Assembly (NCBI GenBank): GCA_028379895.1 | Contig: JAOEKQ010000003.1 | Location: 62,001-126,000 of the forward strand | Source: Burkholderiales bacterium | Lineage (GTDB): Bacteria; Pseudomonadota; Gammaproteobacteria; Burkholderiales; Eutrophovitaceae | Length of the DNA: 64,000 bases | Reading direction: 5' to 3' | Part shown: positions 58,649-64,000 of the stretch, one piece after another | Layout of the letters: the number at the start of each line of letters is the position of its first letter | How positions within the stretch are numbered: the first letter of the stretch is position 1 | The notes under the pieces: generated by a model | What the model was told of the DNA's origin: nothing | Databases searched by the model: none | What the model saw: only the letters and a program-made list of their open reading frames with translations | Made by a program: the position numbers and the translations under genes

Positions 58649-59460
58649 TCACTTTCCATGTAGCGTGTGGTGAAGAACGAGCTTTTAACACCGACATTAA
58701 CTTGTAACTTATCCACCTTTATGAGTGTTGAGTGTCCTGATATAAGGTTAGTCGCTCGCAACTCTCTTACAGTCCATCTATTTTTATTGGGCTCGACGAG
58801 TTCTATGTTTTTAAAGCTCATTTGCTTGTATAAAGCACCGGACAAGTTGTACATGTCAGATTTTCTCGTTACAAAAGTATCTTTTTGGATCCAGGCTATG
58901 CGCTTTGAGTATCCCGAGTTTTTAGCTATTTGTTTATTTTTTGGCAATGACTCTATGATGAAGCACTCAAAACCATCAACGACTTCCTCTCCTATAATAG
59001 AGTGCTCCCAATCCTGAACCTTATGTCCGATTACGTCTCCATAGGAAAAGTCTGTTCCGACAAAACTGTCTCTTTTATTACTTGATACAAGTCTGCGAAC
59101 CTTTTTCATGCTCGGTAAATACAGCCAGATATCATCATCTTTATCAGATTGCTCTACGAGTAATGAGACCATCCCACGGACATCGGTAGGCTCAATAAAG
59201 CGGGTCATTCTCATGTTGTCTATTCCATTATCTTTCAATTTTGTTGTCCCGAAGGTCTTACGTACCCGCTCTTTACCCGATCTATTTCGTAAAATAAATG
59301 TGGCTTCCGATTCTGAGTCGGTAACCTTCGTAATAACAAAATTCTTTTCCATGATTTCGACTGCAGTCTGAGCAGAGCTGCTAGGTGAAGCAAACAAAAA
59401 CATTACTCCGAGAAGTCCAACTAATACATAAATCGTAATTACGCTGACGTTTAATCTCAT
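58645..59460 (-). CDS. LolA-like outer-membrane lipoprotein-sorting protein
   Basis: An exported 271-residue protein (signal about residues 1-31, cleavage near SSAQTA) of the LolA-like group found beside MMPL/RND permeases. Its family blocks are DDDIWLYLPSMKKVRRL, FVGTDFSYGDV and a C-terminal strand-rich half. It is not LolA itself but a related periplasmic lipid-binding fold. Overlap of four bases on both sides with the RND and barrel genes makes a three-gene unit spanning inner membrane, periplasm and outer membrane. Confidence 0.86.
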   Translation of the reverse strand: MRLNVSVITIYVLVGLLGVMFLFASPSSSAQTAVEIMEKNFVITKVTDSESEATFILRNRSGKERVRKTFGTTKLKDNGIDNMRMTRFIEPTDVRGMVSLLVEQSDKDDDIWLYLPSMKKVRRLVSSNKRDSFVGTDFSYGDVIGHKVQDWEHSIIGEEVVDGFECFIIESLPKNKQIAKNSGYSKRIAWIQKDTFVTRKSDMYNLSGALYKQMSFKNIELVEPNKNRWTVRELRATNLISGHSTLIKVDKLQVNVGVKSSFFTTRYMESE

Positions 59461-62060
59461 TTTTTTAGTCCGTCAAAGATAAATTTTGGTTTAAATTTAA
59501 GAATCAAGGCTGGCATTACCGTGAGCGCTGCTGTGACGCTTACAATCATTGCGGTGGCGATTAAAATAGCTGTCCAAGTATGAGGGTAATACCCACGTGA
59601 GAATGCTTGTACAGCGTAACCTCCAGCAACAGCAGATGCCACGAACAAACATGCCTTACCAGCTGTTCGAAGAACCTTACGGAAGGCTTCATCTACTTCG
59701 GTACCCTTTACGAGTTCCTCACGAAGACGGAATAGCATATAGATCGCATAATCAGCTCCAATTCCGATGGCTAGAGATGACACCAAAGCAGTAGGGATAT
59801 TTAGACTCAAACCAAGAATCCCCATTAAGCCCATATTTGTTAAAACTGCGAGAAGCAATGGAGTAATTACCAGTAATCCTGCTACCGGTGATCTGAAAAT
59901 AATCGAAGCAAATAAAAATACTACTCCAGCAATTTGCGCAATATTAAGCAGCTTATCTTTGACAATGACCTCTGCTAAGGCAGCACTTTGCGCGACACTA
60001 CCTCCAACATTCACCGTAACAGTCGAGGGGAAATTATCATTCACAAAAGCTTGTATATTGCCCCATAAATTAAGCATATCTGCCGTATTGTCACTGTGTG
60101 TAAATATCACCATATTAGCTAACTGATAGTCGTAATCTACATACGGGTCAAAGTCCCCCGGCGAGCCAGACATAGAGTAAATCAGAAGGTACTCGGCGAC
60201 TGTATTTCTGTTGTCTGGTATACGATAAAACTCAGGATCGTCTGCGTTCATTGATTTATTCATCTGTTTGATAAACTGAGCTATCGAAAGAACTTTACCT
60301 ACGTTAAGGTCAGTTTCGATAAATTGAGCTAATTCATCCATTGCTTTTAAAACCTCAGGATCTTTGATGGCATCTTGCTCATCGCCGTCGAACATCAAGT
60401 AGATGTTATTCGTACCAGCCATTCGCTCATTCAATGAATTGTCGCTTTTCATAAGTTCCAGATCTGGTGAGAAGTAACCTTTTAGTGAACTCTCAATAGT
60501 TAACTTTGAAGCGCCATACAGAGACACAACGATTAACACCGTAGCGATAGAAAAAACGTGTTTCCTATTTGGTCCTAAGATTGTATTTGCGTAGAAACCG
60601 GTAATTTTGTCCCATACTCTCTCCTCACGCTCAAGATCTGTTTCTCCTCTGCTAGGAGGCGGTAGAATTGCTCTGAGAGCAGGAATTAACGTCATTTCAA
60701 CGATCAGAATACTAAGAATTCCAACGCCAGAAAAGACTCCAAAAACTCGGATAGAAACTATATCGAACACCATCAATGAAAAGAATCCACACGATGCTAC
60801 CATTCCAGCCGTCAGCATGACTGGACCAATTTTCACAATTGAGTCAATAACTGCCTGGCGATTGGCCGCTATACTCTTTTTATCGGTAACGATACTCTTA
60901 GGATCAAACACATACATGATCAACCGAGTCGTCGCCCAAAGGAAGAAAATCCATACTGGAATTAGCGATATCGAACCGATACGAAGTACTGCGGCAACAC
61001 CATCACTCAGCTCACCCGTTTGATATCCTTGAATCAGACCCCAAACAACTGGCACACCAAGCATCAATGGGGACAGTTTCCCTAGTATTCGACTTGCATC
61101 AAAAAATTTTGTTTTCGTGTATTCCGCGCCGCCAGGCTGCGCAATATTATATTCCTCGTAATATCGTTTCAACAGCTGAACCGCATGACCGGCCCCCACA
61201 GCAAGAACTAGGATGGGTGTCAAAGTATTGAATATATCCAAGGGTACTCTTGCCAACCCCATAAAGCCTAACGCCCAAATAACCGCTATGATCGGCGTCA
61301 CCAATGGCAGTATCAACCCTTGTAGCGTCCTGAATGCTTCGAAATGGATGATACCAATTACAATAATCGCTATCATCAATAATAATGGCGTGCGTTCAGC
61401 AAATTTTTCAATTAGGGCAATGAATGGTGGATATCCTGTTACCTCTATGGTGACTGATTCATCACGTTCCGGGTCCACAGCTTCATTAATTCGATCCGAC
61501 ACGTAAGTAAATCCGACACGTCCCTCTTTTTTATCCGCAGCAGAAGCATCCCTAACTTCAGCAAGTATTGTTAAGGTTTTGAAGTCTTCAGAAACCACTG
61601 AGTTAATGTATGCGTCATTACGTATGAGAGCATCTTTTAATGCTGCTAGACCTTCAGCTGAGGTAGGTACTTCCTCCATGATTTGCTTGACTTGCATCCC
61701 CTCTTCAGTACCTTTTATATCCTTTGCTCTAGATGCGGCTATTGATAAAAGATTCGTTTGAACGACCCTAGGCGTCTCACTAAGTTTCTGTGTAATACGT
61801 TGTACTTTTGCTAGGACTGCAGGCTGGAAAACATCTCCCTCTTTAGGAGTAATACCAATCACAGCTACGTACCTAGAACCGAAAACTTCCTCAATTTCCA
61901 CAGTAGTCGACACAAAAGGATGTGATTGCGGAACTATGGTGTTCGGATCAATGATGACTGTAAGATTACCGAGATTTTTTATAAAGAAAAATGTCAATCC
62001 TAAAATAACCACAACGACCGCCCATCGAAACCGTACTATCGATTCAATATAATTTCGCAT
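59457..62060 (-). CDS. RND/MMPL-family inner-membrane transporter
   Basis: An 867-residue permease with 12 predicted transmembrane helices in two similar halves: one helix at about residues 13-33, groups of five around 225-390 and 730-855, and two large periplasmic loops. It has the sterol-sensing-like pattern of MMPL and HpnN proteins, whose known substrates are lipids such as hopanoids. No hopanoid genes are near. It is first in the RND-LolA-barrel unit. The substrate is not determinable here. Confidence 0.92.
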   Translation of the reverse strand: MRNYIESIVRFRWAVVVVILGLTFFFIKNLGNLTVIIDPNTIVPQSHPFVSTTVEIEEVFGSRYVAVIGITPKEGDVFQPAVLAKVQRITQKLSETPRVVQTNLLSIAASRAKDIKGTEEGMQVKQIMEEVPTSAEGLAALKDALIRNDAYINSVVSEDFKTLTILAEVRDASAADKKEGRVGFTYVSDRINEAVDPERDESVTIEVTGYPPFIALIEKFAERTPLLLMIAIIVIGIIHFEAFRTLQGLILPLVTPIIAVIWALGFMGLARVPLDIFNTLTPILVLAVGAGHAVQLLKRYYEEYNIAQPGGAEYTKTKFFDASRILGKLSPLMLGVPVVWGLIQGYQTGELSDGVAAVLRIGSISLIPVWIFFLWATTRLIMYVFDPKSIVTDKKSIAANRQAVIDSIVKIGPVMLTAGMVASCGFFSLMVFDIVSIRVFGVFSGVGILSILIVEMTLIPALRAILPPPSRGETDLEREERVWDKITGFYANTILGPNRKHVFSIATVLIVVSLYGASKLTIESSLKGYFSPDLELMKSDNSLNERMAGTNNIYLMFDGDEQDAIKDPEVLKAMDELAQFIETDLNVGKVLSIAQFIKQMNKSMNADDPEFYRIPDNRNTVAEYLLIYSMSGSPGDFDPYVDYDYQLANMVIFTHSDNTADMLNLWGNIQAFVNDNFPSTVTVNVGGSVAQSAALAEVIVKDKLLNIAQIAGVVFLFASIIFRSPVAGLLVITPLLLAVLTNMGLMGILGLSLNIPTALVSSLAIGIGADYAIYMLFRLREELVKGTEVDEAFRKVLRTAGKACLFVASAVAGGYAVQAFSRGYYPHTWTAILIATAMIVSVTAALTVMPALILKFKPKFIFDGLKK

Positions 62061-62166
62061 TAGGATCTCGCTTTATTACGTATGCATTTAAAGTATTCAT
62101 ACCAATGTTTGGAGCATTCACGCTAAAGACAAAAATTAATCTGTCAGCGAAGAATCCGCATTATGA

Positions 62167-63450
62167 TTAATCGCTTTTTTTAACTTGACGAATTGCTAAC
62201 CAAACACAACCGGCAATAACAGGAATAGATAGCGCCTTGAGTACCACAAGATCGATACCCCACGTATTTAATGGTAGCGAAGTGCCGACAAATCCTACGA
62301 GCCCGACTCCGTAGTACGTGACCGCTGCTATCGATAAACGCTCAACGGTTTGTTGCAATCTCAGTTGGGTTTTCGCACGCCTATTCATTGAAATTAATAG
62401 GTCTTGATTCTGACGCTGGATAATCATTTCAGTCTGTGTTTGCAACAAATCACCTGCTCGGCTAATACGTTCAGATAGTCTACGCAACCTTTCTGAGAAA
62501 GCGCGACAGCTATCGATCGCGGGCAGCATCCGACGATTCAGAAACCCCTTAACCCCCTGAAAACCCTCGATACGGCTAACCCTCAACCCATCAAGGCGAT
62601 TCTCGACAATGCTGTCATAGGCTTTAGTTGCCGCCATACGATATGAAGCATTCGAATAGATATTTTCTAAATCTGCTGCTTGCGCTGACAGTTTCGATAG
62701 CATATCTTCAACGTGACTTTCAGGCTGTTTGATTTGTTCTGCAAGCTCATTTGTGATCTCTCCAACACGCCTTGCAATCGAATCGAGCGTAGCCCCATAC
62801 TCTCTTACAGTCGCAAAACCTAAAAGTGCGAGTAATCGGTACGTCTCTAGCTCCATAATGCGTTGAACAGCACGTCCAAGGCGACTTGCTACCATGCTCT
62901 TATTAAAGAGCGCTACTCTGGAAAATCCAGCTGAGTCGATATCGAATGCGAAATATACTTGGGCCGCACCGTCACTAAATTGATTCGCAGCAACTGCCCG
63001 CGCTTGCATCGATTGGAGCATCTTTTGTTCCGTCAGTTCTGCCGGCGGCTCCCCTCCAACTTCTAACCAAATCGCATGAAACACTTTCCCTGGAGATTGG
63101 TGCGCCCACTCTAATGGCAGATCAACCCTCCGTGCGTCGTAAGCACCGGGTAATAGTCCCATTGCGACTGAATCAGTCTTTTGAATAAAACTGATTGAAA
63201 TAAACTCAGTGTGTCTCTCAAAATCTAGTGAATAATTACCTAAATTAAAAGTGGCAAACTTACTCTTGGGAGGTATCGTTGCCTGCCCCATGCCTTCTAG
63301 CCATTCATCGACATAATCCACGATTAAAGCGGCATTCTCTTCGATAAGATAAACAAATCGGACAAACCGTCCAGCACCCGAAAAATTATCGAACGCCCGA
63401 GCATGTAATTCATCTGAAAGCGAGCGTCGCAATTCGACAGCGCTCATCAT
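62167..63450 (-). CDS. DUF3422 membrane-anchored protein
   Basis: A 427-residue protein with the DUF3422 opening (ELRRSLSDELHARAF), a mixed N-terminal domain (to about residue 220), a helical coiled-coil region (about 230-370) and two C-terminal transmembrane helices (about 375-395 and 403-420). This resembles CorA-like or other tail-anchored coiled-coil layouts, but no function is known. Its ATG overlaps the stop of the alpha/beta hydrolase gene by four bases (ATGA). Confidence 0.88.
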   Translation of the reverse strand: MMSAVELRRSLSDELHARAFDNFSGAGRFVRFVYLIEENAALIVDYVDEWLEGMGQATIPPKSKFATFNLGNYSLDFERHTEFISISFIQKTDSVAMGLLPGAYDARRVDLPLEWAHQSPGKVFHAIWLEVGGEPPAELTEQKMLQSMQARAVAANQFSDGAAQVYFAFDIDSAGFSRVALFNKSMVASRLGRAVQRIMELETYRLLALLGFATVREYGATLDSIARRVGEITNELAEQIKQPESHVEDMLSKLSAQAADLENIYSNASYRMAATKAYDSIVENRLDGLRVSRIEGFQGVKGFLNRRMLPAIDSCRAFSERLRRLSERISRAGDLLQTQTEMIIQRQNQDLLISMNRRAKTQLRLQQTVERLSIAAVTYYGVGLVGFVGTSLPLNTWGIDLVVLKALSIPVIAGCVWLAIRQVKKSD

Positions 63451-64000
63451 TGTTCAACCATTTTTGCCAAAAATCCCTCAATTACCTCGTTAACAACGCT
63501 AGCATGGGTCGCGTTTGGCCCGTGCGGCGCGCCCTCTATACATAAAAATTGACTGTTGGGGAGACCAGATGCCATGACTTTAGCCTTTGAAACATCTATG
63601 GCCTTATCATCACCGCCGTGAATTACAAAAGTCGGACATGCGATATCTTTTAATCTATCGGTTATGTCGTCACGGTTGAGCAAAGCATGTCCTGGGAAAT
63701 TTACACAAGAGCGGTCCTGGTTACACCAGATATCCTTCCACTTTGATATTTGATTTATATCCGAGCCAAAATACGTCTCTCCTATTGCTGACATCGCTTC
63801 TGATAGTTCCTCTGAGTTTAATTCCCTCCAAGCTGAAATGAGGTCAGCAAATTCTGATTTTTGCTGTTGATCGAATATCCCAGCTTCTGAACCTATAAGA
63901 ACCAAGCTGTTCACTCGATGGGGCGCACTAAGCGCGCACCTTAAAGAGATGAACCCTCCTTTACTGACGCCAACAAAAGTCGCATTGTTAATAGATAGAT
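63447..64000 (-). CDS. alpha/beta hydrolase, 5' end outside the window
   Basis: The reading frame runs off the right edge, so this is the C-terminal part, 184 codons seen. The nucleophile elbow is GVSKG (plus positions near 63960), the Asp region GGDDKAID, and the catalytic His EGAPHGPNATHASVVNE near the end. A shorter frame beginning with GTG at 63914 is not the true start, since the elbow lies upstream. Non-haem chloroperoxidase and esterase-type hydrolases share this layout. It is cotranslated with DUF3422. Confidence 0.85.
   Translation of the reverse strand, partial: LSINNATFVGVSKGGFISLRCALSAPHRVNSLVLIGSEAGIFDQQQKSEFADLISAWRELNSEELSEAMSAIGETYFGSDINQISKWKDIWCNQDRSCVNFPGHALLNRDDITDRLKDIACPTFVIHGGDDKAIDVSKAKVMASGLPNSQFLCIEGAPHGPNATHASVVNEVIEGFLAKMVEQ

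Overview
The window reads as a chromosomal segment of a marine gammaproteobacterium. The evidence is RNase E with a long arginine-rich C-terminal tail, a smc-zipA-ligA block, divergent rluC/rne, monomeric NADP-isocitrate dehydrogenase, and a green-tuned proteorhodopsin beside a crtI-crtB-crtY-blh retinal operon. The RND/LolA-like/DUF1302 module and the PQQ- and haem-dependent dehydrogenases also fit oligotrophic marine lineages such as SAR92, OM60 or their relatives. Sequence reading alone cannot fix the genus. I saw no insertion sequence, prophage, CRISPR array or rRNA.

Layout. 1-9.8 kb holds housekeeping genes: sppA, Rieske protein, HAD phosphatase and rluC, then rne on the other strand, a low-molecular-weight phosphatase, uvrB and an aromatic/aspartate aminotransferase. 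A complete tRNA-Asn unit with promoter and terminator lies at 9.8-9.95 kb. 10-27 kb is an accessory catabolic and periplasmic redox region: orphan substrate-binding lipoprotein, semialdehyde dehydrogenase, LprI-like protein, Rap1a/Tai-like protein, cytochrome c, a PQQ-type dehydrogenase with an elaborate upstream region, an SDR plus enolase-superfamily dehydratase, an SDR lacking its catalytic Tyr, a tautomerase, a GST, a DehI-family protein, a di-haem oxidoreductase with a His-rich FmdB-type zinc ribbon, and a Tat-exported amidohydrolase. 27-46.6 kb is core again: map, glnD, def, hpt, galU, ligA, zipA, smc, queF, fabG-like, YkuD, tadA, icd and a SulP transporter.

47-64 kb holds a DUF1330 protein and an SxtJ-DUF5989-carbamoyltransferase trio whose 50-residue middle gene starts with TTG. 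Next come a Tat-exported MetX-like hydrolase and proteorhodopsin, divergent from crtI-crtB-crtY-blh. An envelope export module (RND permease, LolA-like protein, DUF1302 beta-barrel) and a DUF3422 protein overlapping an alpha/beta hydrolase cut by the window edge complete it.

How it works together. CrtB and CrtI make lycopene from GGPP, CrtY cyclises it, and Blh cleaves beta-carotene to retinal for the opsin. The GGPP synthase is not here and must be elsewhere. The 12-20 kb genes suggest oxidation of sugars and sugar acids, with PQQ-type and haem enzymes feeding electrons to cytochrome c. The substrates are inferred, not shown. Less obvious signals include a dyad/promoter/structured-leader arrangement upstream of the PQQ dehydrogenase gene, a leader ORF coupled to the GST gene, a hairpin covering the rne ribosome-binding site, and several small ORFs.
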